DNA of 64,000 nucleotides. Source: a virus. The stretch covers positions 1 to 64,000 of the IMG/VR virus record IMGVR_UViG_3300025770_000012. One strand, 5' to 3'. The notes under the pieces were generated by a model. The model was given only the letters and a program-made list of their open reading frames with translations. It did not search any database and was not told the origin of the DNA. Shown in pieces: positions 1-7,725 of the stretch. Position 1 is the first letter of the stretch. Each line of letters opens with the position of its first letter. A program made the translations under genes and the position numbers.

Positions 1-91
1 TTAATTCATCACACTTACCTATGTGTAGTCCACCCCAATCAACGCTTATAGCTGATCCTTTTGAAGCTATGGGAGAAAATTTCCTACTTAC
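1..91 (-). CDS. Partial minus-strand reading frame, no start codon, leaves the window
   Basis: On the minus strand a frame is open from just after a TAA (bases 92-94) to the left edge. It contains no ATG, GTG or TTG start, so if real it is an internal or C-terminal piece. The peptide contains VDWGGLHIGKCDEL. This resembles the central IDWGESNKYKEEL of the phage protein at 54825-55298 (shared I/V-D-W-G, K and D/E-E-L, one gap), and the residues before it can also be aligned loosely. The similarity is short and could be chance. It may be the edge of a related gene that continues past the contig end, a gene remnant, or an exon. Confidence 0.25.
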
Positions 92-404
92 TTATAGTGT
101 CTCACGACAGTTTTGTAAGCGTTAACTAGATTACTCTAATTGATATAAATCCCACGTCTGACCCCCTACTTGTTTACCTCAGGGGTGATACGGTAGTATT
201 CCGTGCTTCGTGAAATGCAAATATAGGAGATAGCATCGATAAAACCAAACCTAAAATAAAATTTTTTCCCCGAGTATTAAGAAGTTGACCTGGAGGGCCA
301 TACTTCGTAGGGGTCCCCTTACCTATTGGGATAAGTTTTGAGATAGACTAAAATTTAAAAATTTGGTTTGTTAGTGAGTGTGTAGGGGTATTAGATAGAA
401 CACC

Positions 405-437
405 CCACCGAGTTTTTGGTGGCCGAACGGCCCCACC
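405..437 (+). promoter_or_regulatory. Two mutually exclusive hairpins in the leader of the first gene
   Basis: GGTGG at 418-422 can pair with CCACC upstream (405-409) or with CCACC downstream (433-437). The downstream form is helped by an inner GGCC-GAAC-GGCC hairpin. Only one can form at a time. The pair lies 36 bases before the ATG at 473, an arrangement typical of leader RNA switches, but it could also be part of the wider structured RNA in this region. Confidence 0.35.
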
Positions 438-472
438 AAATGTAAACATAGTTTAATCAAATCCTTTTAACC

Positions 473-793
473 ATGGCTAAAACAATTAGCAACAAAGTTG
501 ATTATGCTGCACGTAATGCAGCATATATCGGTAAGACACTACGTGTCGTTACCTGTAGTAAGGATACTAGACCTAAGAAGAAGGGCTTCTTCATTAGTCT
601 GGCATCCTCTAATATTAATAGTCGAGAGTTAATCTCGAGCTATAGCAGTAGCAGGCTAAAGCCTGGCTCCTTCGTGACCATCAATCAAGATGGATGGCTC
701 ACTGGTATTGCTTCCGTCTCCGACGTGAAAGCAATCCTAAAAGAAGACATAGCGTACAAGTCCGCTGTATCTTCTTTAAACTCCCTTAAATAG
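473..793 (+). CDS. Small basic protein of unknown function, first complete early-type gene
   Basis: 106 residues, rich in Lys, Arg and Ser, with no membrane segment and only one Cys. I do not recognise the family. The first half carries a basic patch (DTRPKKKG); the C-terminal half (about residues 60-95) looks like a small mixed fold with a QDGWLTG stretch. There is no HNH, GIY-YIG or LAGLIDADG motif, so it does not look like a homing endonuclease although it sits inside an intron-like region. The leader is structured and A/T-rich with no Shine-Dalgarno site. The stop codon is buried in the terminator that follows, so the gene appears to be its own transcription unit. Confidence 0.7.
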   Translation: MAKTISNKVDYAARNAAYIGKTLRVVTCSKDTRPKKKGFFISLASSNINSRELISSYSSSRLKPGSFVTINQDGWLTGIASVSDVKAILKEDIAYKSAVSSLNSLK

Positions 794-804
794 GGAGTTT
801 TTTT
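778..804 (+). terminator. Intrinsic terminator after the first gene
   Basis: AAACTCCCT and AGGGAGTTT form a perfect 9-bp stem with a 5-base loop, followed by TTTT. The TAG stop codon (791-793) lies in the right side of the hairpin. Confidence 0.8.
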
Positions 805-864
805 AAATAATAGTATGTGATATAGTCCTATGGTCTAGTCACTTAGGTAACCATGTTGGTTAAG

Positions 865-921
865 GTGAGGTGGGAGGGAGTGGGAGTCAATGTAATGACC
901 AGATCTCTCTCCCCATTTCAC
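865..921 (+). other. Long-loop hairpin in the 211-base gap before 1005
   Basis: GTGAGGTGGG (865-874) pairs with CCCATTTCAC (912-921) over 10 positions, two of them G-U. No T-run follows, so it is not a plain terminator. The rest of this gap (805-1004) shows no reading frame of note apart from the intron S-like motif at 819-828 and an AACC/GGTT mini-hairpin near 850. Confidence 0.3.
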
Positions 922-1004
922 AGCCAATATATCTATCCATCTAATTCAAGCTATAACAAAGTATAGCACATTCAACAAATATTCATTTAAATTCATAAGA
1001 AAAC

Positions 1005-1604
1005 ATGGGACATAAATCCTATTCAATGGTAGCATTACTTACAACTCAAGTAGCTAACCTAACTGATGCATTAATTGTATCACAAGAGATCAACCAACGT
1101 CAAATAGACCAAATGGATGGCTTTCAACAAGAGCTATTCGCTATGGAAGCAAACCATGATAGTCATCTGGAACACTCTCGAGAGCAGAAACAAATAATAG
1201 AAGCTCAAAAGGAGATAGTAGCAGAGCACCAACAAAGATTCCTAGACTTAGAAGCAAAGTTAAAGAACACTCAATTTGAGCTCTCTTCTATGACAGATCA
1301 GTGCCTAGCTAATGACGATCATGCAGCCATGGAATATACACCTCCAACAGCAGAAGAGGAGATAAACTGTGCAACTGAAATGACTAAGAGATTAGTATCA
1401 TTAGAGATATTACAACATCTCAAGAAGAAGAACATCTCAGTCAGTACTAAACACGGTAAGTTTGAAGTGCCTACTAATGTTGAGCAATTACCTCCAAGTC
1501 TTTGCAGTCCTAAGCATAATGGTAAAGCTAATCCATTTTGGGGGGCAGCATATCAAAGAGCAAGGAGAAATGTGAAGAAGAACCTTCAAACTCTTCAAGC
1601 ATGA
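1005..1604 (+). CDS. Coiled-coil protein of unknown function
   Basis: 199 residues. Residues about 25-105 are a long run of Gln, Glu and Lys heptads typical of a coiled coil. The C-terminal third is different: a conserved-looking globular part with LQHLKKKNISVS and a basic end (RARRNVKKN). No catalytic motif is visible. It opens a cluster of four tightly overlapping genes (1005-2185) in which the next two are membrane or very small proteins, which suggests an early accessory or host-takeover operon, though this is only inferred from position and size. The stop TGA overlaps the next start as ATGA, so the genes are probably translationally coupled. Confidence 0.75.
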   Translation: MGHKSYSMVALLTTQVANLTDALIVSQEINQRQIDQMDGFQQELFAMEANHDSHLEHSREQKQIIEAQKEIVAEHQQRFLDLEAKLKNTQFELSSMTDQCLANDDHAAMEYTPPTAEEEINCATEMTKRLVSLEILQHLKKKNISVSTKHGKFEVPTNVEQLPPSLCSPKHNGKANPFWGAAYQRARRNVKKNLQTLQA

Positions 1605-1849
1605 AATACTTCCTACCCGCATGCGTTAGAGGCGTAGGATATATCCTTGCATTTGCATTGACATATCTTACAGTCCATACTGTACTAACAACGATACTCG
1701 CCTTAATATCAGGAGAGACGTTTATAGGACTATTCCAATCAGGCCTAGCATTACTAAGTATACTTCTTACACTCTTAACAATAGGTATTATCCTAAAGAT
1801 AGAAGCAGATCTAGAAAAGGAAGCTAACCGAAGAAATGAGTACCGATGA
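1601..1849 (+). CDS. Small membrane protein with two transmembrane segments
   Basis: 82 residues when started at the ATG that overlaps the preceding stop (ATGA at 1601-1604). An in-frame ATG at 1538 would add 21 residues that overlap the upstream gene, so I prefer 1601. Two hydrophobic spans (about residues 10-38 and 44-65) are joined by a short loop and followed by a charged tail (KIEADLEKEANRRNEYR). Family not recognised. Small membrane proteins in early phage operons often act at the host envelope, but nothing here specifies the role. Confidence 0.65.
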   Translation: MKYFLPACVRGVGYILAFALTYLTVHTVLTTILALISGETFIGLFQSGLALLSILLTLLTIGIILKIEADLEKEANRRNEYR

Positions 1850-2028
1850 GCCAAAACAGAGAACATAGCAAGTCCTTATTATATTTAGGGGCTTGCTTAA
1901 GCTCTGAAGATAAAGATACTATGACTACTACTTTAAAAGATAAGTATGGTTACAATACTCTTGACCTTCAAAGCTTTTGGAATCAGACACTAATCTTAAA
2001 AACCCAGGCAAATGCGAGAAGCATGTAA
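1846..2028 (+). CDS. 60-residue hypothetical protein
   Basis: Starts in an ATGA overlap with the preceding gene. It has no membrane segment; the middle is acidic (SSEDKDTM). I recognise nothing in it. Its end overlaps the next small gene (2012) in another frame. Its place in an unbroken chain of stop-start overlaps is the main support for it being translated. Confidence 0.5.
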   Translation: MSQNREHSKSLLYLGACLSSEDKDTMTTTLKDKYGYNTLDLQSFWNQTLILKTQANARSM

Positions 2029-2185
2029 CCAAATATTTGACTTATGCGTCCAAGCACTAATATTCTTAGCGGACGTTATAAATATATCGTATAAAGAAAT
2101 CAATGTAATAATGTTTGTGATATGGATGCCATTACACATCTTAGTCTTACACTACATTTTATATAAGAAGAGAAAAACTTCTTAA
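2012..2185 (+). CDS. 57-residue small membrane protein
   Basis: The frame runs ATG at 2012 to TAA at 2183-2185. It begins MREACNQIFDLCVQALIF and has two hydrophobic helices (about residues 8-24 and 31-50) ending in a basic tail, YKKRKTS. It overlaps the end of the previous gene by 17 bases and completes the 1005-2185 operon, with a long-stem terminator just after it. It looks like a small inner-membrane protein; function unknown. Two Cys residues lie in the first helix region. Confidence 0.6.
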   Translation: MREACNQIFDLCVQALIFLADVINISYKEINVIMFVIWMPLHILVLHYILYKKRKTS

Positions 2186-2199
2186 TAGTATAACATTAG

Positions 2200-2260
2200 T
2201 AACTCTTACCTCGGGCCGTTCCCTAATCCCTAACACACATTTGGAAGGTAAGAGTTATTT
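2200..2260 (+). terminator. Long-loop hairpin with 12-bp perfect stem
   Basis: TAACTCTTACCT (2200-2211) and AGGTAAGAGTTA (2246-2257) are exact complements around a 34-base loop, followed by TTT. It separates the small-gene operon from the AAA+ ATPase gene. Confidence 0.6.
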
Positions 2261-2299
2261 TAATAAAAACAATAAAAACATCTAAAACCAGCATCAATC

Positions 2300-3217
2300 A
2301 TGAATGGAATTAAACTAGACTTAGGCCAAGACATAGGCACAGTCATAAAAGACGCACTATCTAAGATAGTAAATGAAGACAAAAAAATCTTCACAGACGC
2401 AATAGAAACCTTAGTACAAGAAGAAGTACAAAAGCTTAGACCTACTAAAGTAGTGATACCAGGGAGACCTATTCACATACTTAAGCAAAGAGCACATAAA
2501 AAGTTCAGGATAACTGCTACATTGTGTAACATAAGCAGACAGTGTATGTTAGTGGGGCCTGCAGGAACAGGTAAAACTACATTAGCTGCACAAGTAGCTA
2601 AAGCTGCAAATCTAAACTTCGCTGCTATCTCTTGCTCTGCAGGAATGAGTGAAGCACACCTAACCGGCAGAATGTTATTTAATGGGGAGTACGTAAGCTC
2701 TCAATTTGTTGAAATCTTTGAAAATGGAGGAGTATTTCTATTTGACGAGATAGACGCTGCAGATCCTAATACGTTATTAGTTATCAACTCTGCTTTGGCT
2801 AACGGATACATCAACCTAGTAAATAGGAAAGATAAACCCATAGCTAAAAGACATGGAGACACTGTTATTATAGTGGCAGGTAACTCATATGGTACAGGCT
2901 CTGATATTTATCACGGTAGAAACTACTTAGACGCAGCATTCCTTGATAGGTTTGCCTTGACTAAGATAGAAGTAGACTATGATGAAGAGTTAGAAAAATC
3001 CTTCGGTGCAGATATTTCCGATAAATTAGTAATCGGTAAGTTTCACCAGTTCAGAGCTAACGTAAAGAACTATGAAATTAAGCGCACTGTATCTACAAGA
3101 GCTATCATTGATGCTCTTATGCAAAAGAAAGCAGGATTAAGTATGCAAGGAATCTACGACAGATTCTTTCAAGGTTGGACTCCCGAAGAAATCATGAAAA
3201 CCAAAGGAGATGCGTAG
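2300..3217 (+). CDS. AAA+ ATPase, MoxR/CobS/dynein-related type
   Basis: 305 residues. Walker A is GPAGTGKT (residues 86-93), Walker B is VFLFDE (145-150), a sensor-1 Asn is in AGNSYG and an Arg-finger-like FLDRF follows. This layout is that of the AAA_5/CobS group, whose members use ATP to remodel a partner protein, often one with a VWA-like domain. The N-terminal 60 residues are a helical, acidic extension. The next gene follows at once with a VWA-like conserved block, so the two most likely form a chaperone pair. Target unknown. The leader includes AACATCTAAAACC, nearly repeated before the DNA polymerase gene. Confidence 0.85.
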   Translation: MNGIKLDLGQDIGTVIKDALSKIVNEDKKIFTDAIETLVQEEVQKLRPTKVVIPGRPIHILKQRAHKKFRITATLCNISRQCMLVGPAGTGKTTLAAQVAKAANLNFAAISCSAGMSEAHLTGRMLFNGEYVSSQFVEIFENGGVFLFDEIDAADPNTLLVINSALANGYINLVNRKDKPIAKRHGDTVIIVAGNSYGTGSDIYHGRNYLDAAFLDRFALTKIEVDYDEELEKSFGADISDKLVIGKFHQFRANVKNYEIKRTVSTRAIIDALMQKKAGLSMQGIYDRFFQGWTPEEIMKTKGDA

Positions 3218-3218
3218 A

Positions 3219-4097
3219 ATGAAACAATACACCCCTGAATTTGTATCCTTCCTTAATTGGGAGGATACTTCAGAGGAAGGAGAAATGCTAACACATGAGT
3301 TCGCAGTATTTAAAGATGTTAAACATCTTCTAGATGGTATGGACGGAATTAAAAACAAATACAATCATGGCGTTGATGACCCAAGTTGGACTCATGGAGA
3401 GCTAGGCACAAGAGAAAGAACTAAACATTCAGTCTACTATGCCAAGCCTACAGCAAAAACAATTGCCAAAGTCAAAGAACTTAGAACTGAGTTAACCAAT
3501 ATTAAAGCTGTTAAAAACAACTTTAAGATAGCAACTAACAAACGTTCTAAGATTAGGTTTGACAATCACGGAGACGAGTTAGATATAAATAGATTAATGT
3601 GTGGAGCACCTGATTATTGGAGCATTAAAGCCAATAGTAAAGTTGAACCAGCTATTAAACTATTCCTAAATCTAACTCTATCTTGTGGAAATGGCGAGGA
3701 GAACTTCCAACGCTTAGCGGCTCTCACCGCGGTGGCCGCTGAACTGCTCCAACGAATGGGTAAAAATGTAGAGATTAAATGCATTGCACCAATTAGGAAA
3801 AGAGATGACGAAAGAATACTCAGACACGGAGTAATCTTTACAGTCAAGCGAGCTGAAGAACCAATAGATATATACAAGATAGCCTCTTTGGGATGTCCTG
3901 GATTATTTAGAGACTACATCTTCAGAGCTATAGGCAATTGTATAGAAAACAATGGTAATGATATGGGCTCTTCGGAGAAACTATCAGAAGACCATAGACA
4001 AGAACTAGGGATTGATTACATGATTGAACAACAATGGATCAACGGTAAAGAAACCCTATTTGTTGAAGACATCTTTTCACAGGAGATGGCCAAATAA
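3219..4097 (+). CDS. Probable partner protein of the AAA+ ATPase (degenerate VWA-like)
   Basis: About 292 residues. I use ATG 3219 because AGGAGA lies about 9 bases upstream; an ATG at 3210 is also in frame but would sit directly on that site. The central part (KLFLNLTLSCGNGEENFQRL, then AALTAVAAELLQRMGKNVEI) is the Asn/Ser-rich strand plus helix layout seen in phage proteins encoded next to dynein-related AAA+ ATPases and is related in layout to VWA domains, but without a full DxSxS MIDAS motif. I infer it is the substrate adaptor of the preceding ATPase. A strong terminator follows, closing a two-gene unit. Confidence 0.7.
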   Translation: MKQYTPEFVSFLNWEDTSEEGEMLTHEFAVFKDVKHLLDGMDGIKNKYNHGVDDPSWTHGELGTRERTKHSVYYAKPTAKTIAKVKELRTELTNIKAVKNNFKIATNKRSKIRFDNHGDELDINRLMCGAPDYWSIKANSKVEPAIKLFLNLTLSCGNGEENFQRLAALTAVAAELLQRMGKNVEIKCIAPIRKRDDERILRHGVIFTVKRAEEPIDIYKIASLGCPGLFRDYIFRAIGNCIENNGNDMGSSEKLSEDHRQELGIDYMIEQQWINGKETLFVEDIFSQEMAK

Positions 4098-4103
4098 GAG
4101 AGA

Positions 4104-4138
4104 AACAACAAGGGGCTTAAAACTCCCTTGTTGTTTTA
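4104..4138 (+). terminator. Intrinsic terminator
   Basis: AACAACAAGGG (4104-4114) and CCCTTGTTGTT (4125-4135) form a perfect 11-bp stem with a 10-base loop, followed by TT. Confidence 0.8.
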
Positions 4139-4177
4139 ATTAAAATTAACTATAAACACTTTTAAAACAATAAGATC

Positions 4178-4618
4178 ATGTATAAAGAATTATACGCTGA
4201 AACCCTTGGGGGCTTTACGCACACAGGAGAAACAATAGAAGAAGCATGTTGCCTATCTGACGGATATTTAGACAGCAAACAAACTGAGTTCAAAGAACTG
4301 CTTAAAAATAATCTAGGAGACGTTGGGCTTAAGTCTGAACTATACCAAAAAGCTCTATACGAATTAGCACCAGCAAATCTCATAGAAGTATTCTTTACAG
4401 GAGTAATTATAGGACGCTTTGAATCCATGATGGAACGAGAGATTGATAAAGATGACTCACCAAACTCTGAAAAAGCAAAAGTGTTCTCTTCACTGAAGAA
4501 AGCAATTGAAATGTACTACCACATACTAGATAAAGTGAATGAAGACGACCACGAAGAAAAAGCATCGATGGAGAAAAACCTCCGAAAGTTACTCGAAGCT
4601 GCGTGTATGATACTATAA
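4178..4618 (+). CDS. Helical acidic protein, paralogue of the 4798 gene
   Basis: 146 residues, mostly helical and acidic. The stretch SELYQKALYELAPANLIEV with a following GVIIGRF matches SEMLQHSLYEAEPQNLKET and GYMIGVL in the protein at 4798-5076, so the two genes appear to be a duplicated family. The C-terminal extension (residues about 95-146) is extra here. No known domain is recognised. The gene stands alone between two terminators, and its leader (ACACTTTTAAAAC before the start) resembles that of its paralogue. Confidence 0.7.
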   Translation: MYKELYAETLGGFTHTGETIEEACCLSDGYLDSKQTEFKELLKNNLGDVGLKSELYQKALYELAPANLIEVFFTGVIIGRFESMMEREIDKDDSPNSEKAKVFSSLKKAIEMYYHILDKVNEDDHEEKASMEKNLRKLLEAACMIL

Positions 4619-4732
4619 AACGAAAGCCGCCTTCCAAATGAATCATGGGCAAATTATGACTGTAGGAAAAGACTATAAACCTTGTACAAGTCGAGATACC
4701 AAGGCATAAGCTTGTAAAATATTATCTCATAC

Positions 4733-4774
4733 ACATCAGAGGAGACTTCAAAATAAGTGTCCTCTGATGTTTTT
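4733..4774 (+). terminator. Intrinsic terminator
   Basis: ACATCAGAGGA (4733-4743) and TCCTCTGATGT (4760-4770) form a perfect 11-bp stem, followed by TTTT. The 180-base gap from 4619 to 4797 holds otherwise only a 23-codon frame at 4638-4709 that I do not call. Confidence 0.8.
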
Positions 4775-4797
4775 AACACATTTTAAAACCGTTATAA

Positions 4798-5076
4798 ATG
4801 GAAAAGAAATTTAGAACCCTATACGACGAAGCTTTAGGACAATTTGAACACGATAAACCTGACCTCTTAGAGGTTATGGGTATTCCGACAGAGCGTGCAC
4901 AAGAGCTGAAAGACAAATTAGAAAAGATAATTGACTCGGACTTATGGAAAAGATCCGACTCAGAAATGCTTCAACACTCGTTGTATGAAGCAGAGCCGCA
5001 AAATTTAAAAGAGACCCTATTAGTAGGCTACATGATAGGTGTCCTTAAACAATTAGATAGCCATGATAACTTATAA
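4798..5076 (+). CDS. Short helical acidic protein, paralogue of the 4178 gene
   Basis: 92 residues, helical, rich in Leu, Glu, Asp and Lys. It shares the SE-x2-Q-x2-LYE-x2-P-x-NL-x-E pattern and the following G-x2-IG motif with the 4178-4618 protein, but is shorter at the C terminus. No membrane segment and no catalytic motif. Function unknown. It is followed after 12 bases by the 5089 gene, so the two are likely co-transcribed. The leader AACACATTTTAAAACC then TTATAA before the ATG is very like the one upstream of 15242. Confidence 0.7.
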   Translation: MEKKFRTLYDEALGQFEHDKPDLLEVMGIPTERAQELKDKLEKIIDSDLWKRSDSEMLQHSLYEAEPQNLKETLLVGYMIGVLKQLDSHDNL

Positions 5077-5088
5077 ACATTTTTCACC

Positions 5089-5679
5089 ATGGAAAATACA
5101 TTAAATACAGGTTCACTTGCTACCTTGAAAGCAGGACAGACGTTACTAGTTAACGCACGTAAAGTAAAGAACAACAAGATTCATCTTGAGTTCGCAGAAG
5201 TAATACAAGGTGGGTCAGCCCCAGTAAATGTATTAGCATTGTTAAACAAATCAGATGATAGATTCAGTTCTAACGCACGACGTGCTTGGGTAACTGCTGA
5301 ACCAGCTGATGCTGAAGAGTACTTCAACATAGATTTTGGACTATCCGCAGGATGGTACATGTCTGAGAAAGGTGAAATGCTTGACCTAGATGTCCTCAAC
5401 CCGACCATGGAAGGTGTGCGTTGTAGAGTTCTTGTTCAAGAAACCACTGAAGGTACTGAATACCAGATAGACAATCTAGACAAATCTGCTAAACGAAGAG
5501 GTAAAGATGGTGAGTTTATCACACATCAAGGTTCTTACATCTTCAGTAACACTATCGTTACATTAACAGATGAAGTAGATACAACTGATAGGCATGACTT
5601 TTTAGAGGCTGATACACAGGCTCAAGAGAAAGCCAAATCAAGAATAGAAGGAGTAAGTGAGCTCTCTGACATGATTTAG
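5089..5679 (+). CDS. Unknown phage protein upstream of DNA polymerase; possible OB-fold/ssDNA-binding candidate
   Basis: 196 residues. The N-terminal part is beta-rich with alternating hydrophobic residues (LLVNARKVKNNKIHLEF), then RRAWVTAEPADAEEYFNIDF, which looks family-conserved. The C-terminal part (about 115-165) again looks beta-rich with a basic KSAKRRGKDGEF loop, and the end is acidic. The pattern would fit a small nucleic-acid-binding beta fold, and the next gene is the DNA polymerase, but I cannot confirm this. A G/C-rich hairpin follows. Confidence 0.65.
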   Translation: MENTLNTGSLATLKAGQTLLVNARKVKNNKIHLEFAEVIQGGSAPVNVLALLNKSDDRFSSNARRAWVTAEPADAEEYFNIDFGLSAGWYMSEKGEMLDLDVLNPTMEGVRCRVLVQETTEGTEYQIDNLDKSAKRRGKDGEFITHQGSYIFSNTIVTLTDEVDTTDRHDFLEADTQAQEKAKSRIEGVSELSDMI

Positions 5680-5710
5680 AGAGTTGATTAACTATGTTTA
5701 CAAATCGGAG

Positions 5711-5739
5711 AGAGCACGGGAATTACGTTCCTGTGCTCT
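5711..5739 (+). terminator. Strong hairpin between the 5089 gene and DNA polymerase
   Basis: AGAGCACGGGAA and TTCCTGTGCTCT pair over 12 positions with one G-U around a 5-base loop. There is no clear T-run after it, so it may be a terminator or an RNA-stability element. Confidence 0.5.
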
Positions 5740-5815
5740 TGATGATTATTACGGCTGCACTGTGAATTCGGTTCAATGAGGTTACACACTTTTTCAACAT
5801 CTAAACCTATATATA

Positions 5816-7702
5816 ATGATTTACCTAATCAACAGTACCTATAAAGGTACACATAAATTTAAAACAGCGTCCTTACAAGATGCTGTAGACTACTGTAAGA
5901 CACAAGATGTCCTCTCAGTAGACACAGAGACTACAGGTTTAGACTTTACCTCAGACAAAGTAATCCTATTTCAAATAGGCACAAAAGAAAAGCAATTCCT
6001 CATAGACACACGTTCCGAAGGAATTGAACTTCTAAAACCCATCCTTGAGTCACCAACTATACTTAAACTCTTTCACAATGCTAAGTTCGATTTGAATTTC
6101 ATCAGGTCAAGCTTCGGTATTAGATGTGAAACCGTCTATGACACTATGCTCATGGAAAAGGTACTCACCTGCGGTAAAGGAGAATCAGCTAGCCTATTCA
6201 ACACTCTTATCAGAAGACTTAAGATAGAGCTTGACAAGACTCAGCAGTCCTCCTTTGTAGGACATAAAGGAGAGTTTACTACTCCTCAACTCATCTATGC
6301 TGCTAAAGATGTGGAACATCTGATAGACGTCAGATACATTCAAAACAAGCTTATAACTGGGAACAAACTAGACACCCTAGCAGATCTAGAGAATGAAGTA
6401 GTAATATCTTTTGCAGATATAGAATTCAACGGCTTAGACTTAGACCAAAATGCTTGGCTAAAACTAGCTGATAATGCTTTAACTAAAGCAGAAGCACACA
6501 TGAACACGTTAGATGAGCATATAACTGCGGATAAACAGTTCAAGAAATTTGTCATGTCTTCTGTTCAAGGAGACCTCTTTACCGATACAGCAGATTTACG
6601 CAAGATAGACGTTAAGTGGACTTCACCTACTCAGGTGCTAAGCGTATTCCAATGCTTAATACCTAAGTTAGACAATGTTAACGGTAAAGAACTGTTCATA
6701 CATAGATTCTCTAACCCTATCATAGATGAGTATATAAAGTATAAGGAGCAAATGAAAATCTACACTTCATACGGTGAGAGATTCATGCAAAACCTTAAAG
6801 GCGATGGAAGAGTACACACATCCTTTCATCAAATCTTAGATACTGGGAGAGTATCCAGTTCTAAGCCTAATATGCAACAGATACCAGCGGACAATGCTTT
6901 TAGGAATTGCTTTATAGCACCTGAAGGATGGAAGTTTGTATCTGCTGACTACAGCTCACAAGAATTAAACGTTATTGCATTCGGGTCGCAAGATCCCGTA
7001 TGGCTAAAGGCACTTGAAGAAGGACAAGACCTGCACTCAGTATGTGCAGAGCTCGTGTACGGAGACAAGTGGATGAAAGCTGCTGATAAAGACTGTAACT
7101 ACCTAGTAGCTAAAGGAAAGTGCAAGTGTAAACAGCACAAGAAGCTCCGTACCAATGTCAAGTCGATTAATTTCGGCTTGGCATACGGAATGGGGGCCAA
7201 CAAACTAGCTGCTACATTAGATATAAGTAAGAAAGCAGCAGAGAAACTAATCGAAGACTATTTCGAAGCGTTCCCTGCTATTAAAGGCTTCTTAGAGAAG
7301 CTGTCTAACTTTGGAACTAAGTTCGGGTATATAAAGACCTTTCCTCCTTACAATAGGAGGAGATGGTTTAACACCTGGTTCCCTAAGATGTACAATTCTA
7401 GGGAGAACTCACAAGAGTTTTCATCAATAGAGCGAGCCTCAAAGAACACTCCTATTCAAGGAGCTAGTGCTGATATGACTAAGAAAGCTCTTATTTTAAT
7501 CAGAAACTATATTAAAACACATGACATTCCTGTCAAAGTAGTGATGACTGTGCACGATCAAATAGATACTATCTGTGAAGAGAGCTATCTAAAAGAATGG
7601 ACAATTCAATTTAAACTATTAATGGAAGAGGCAGCAGCAGAGATAGTAACCAATGGCCTGTTAAAGGCGGAGGTATCTGTATCTGATTGCTGGGAAAAAT
7701 GA
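5816..7702 (+). CDS. Family A DNA polymerase with 3'-5' exonuclease domain
   Basis: 628 residues; replicates the phage genome. The N-terminal exonuclease begins with VDTETTGLDF (catalytic D36 and E38) and HNAKFDLNFI. In the polymerase part, motif A is SADYSSQELN (D378), motif B is KSINFGLAYG (K449), and motif C is TVHDQID (H580, D581). There is no 5'-nuclease domain, but a separate FEN-type gene lies at 21462. Between motifs A and B is an insertion with C427, C436, C438 and H441, spaced like a zinc site, which is unusual. It stands alone in front of the helicase genes. The usual length for phage PolA enzymes of this type is similar. Confidence 0.95.
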   Translation: MIYLINSTYKGTHKFKTASLQDAVDYCKTQDVLSVDTETTGLDFTSDKVILFQIGTKEKQFLIDTRSEGIELLKPILESPTILKLFHNAKFDLNFIRSSFGIRCETVYDTMLMEKVLTCGKGESASLFNTLIRRLKIELDKTQQSSFVGHKGEFTTPQLIYAAKDVEHLIDVRYIQNKLITGNKLDTLADLENEVVISFADIEFNGLDLDQNAWLKLADNALTKAEAHMNTLDEHITADKQFKKFVMSSVQGDLFTDTADLRKIDVKWTSPTQVLSVFQCLIPKLDNVNGKELFIHRFSNPIIDEYIKYKEQMKIYTSYGERFMQNLKGDGRVHTSFHQILDTGRVSSSKPNMQQIPADNAFRNCFIAPEGWKFVSADYSSQELNVIAFGSQDPVWLKALEEGQDLHSVCAELVYGDKWMKAADKDCNYLVAKGKCKCKQHKKLRTNVKSINFGLAYGMGANKLAATLDISKKAAEKLIEDYFEAFPAIKGFLEKLSNFGTKFGYIKTFPPYNRRRWFNTWFPKMYNSRENSQEFSSIERASKNTPIQGASADMTKKALILIRNYIKTHDIPVKVVMTVHDQIDTICEESYLKEWTIQFKLLMEEAAAEIVTNGLLKAEVSVSDCWEK

Positions 7703-7725
7703 AACATAAACTTAAATATTAAACC

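Larger units (their letters stand above)
242..828 (+). ncRNA. Possible group I intron-like core enclosing a small ORF
   Basis: Two stretches match the conserved R and S elements that form helix P7 in group I introns: AGACTAAA at 345-352 and GATATAGTCC at 819-828, with GACTA able to pair with TAGTC. AAACCAAA at 242-249 is an exact 8-bp complement of TTTGGTTT at 362-369 and sits where P3 would be, although the joining segment after R (about 11 nt) is longer than usual. The small gene at 473-793 would then lie between R and S, the P8 position. I cannot fold the RNA here, splice sites are not evident, and no exon pair was identified. Treat this as a candidate. Confidence 0.3.

Noticed and set aside
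1-124. Plus-strand open frame from base 3 to 124 as a possible 5' exon of the intron-like element
   Set aside because: No similarity to any recognisable phage protein, and the opposite strand shows the better match to another gene of this genome.
1528-1866. Minus-strand frame of 112 codons opposite the small membrane-protein gene
   Set aside because: It is the complement of the 1601-1849 gene and breaks the consistent + strand direction of the region.
4638-4709. 23-codon frame starting MNHGQIMTVG between two early genes
   Set aside because: Very short, no upstream coupling and no recognisable feature; the gap is better explained by the terminator that follows.
5694-5765. 23-codon frame starting MFTNRREHGN
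   Set aside because: It runs through the strong hairpin at 5711-5739, which better explains the sequence; no other support.
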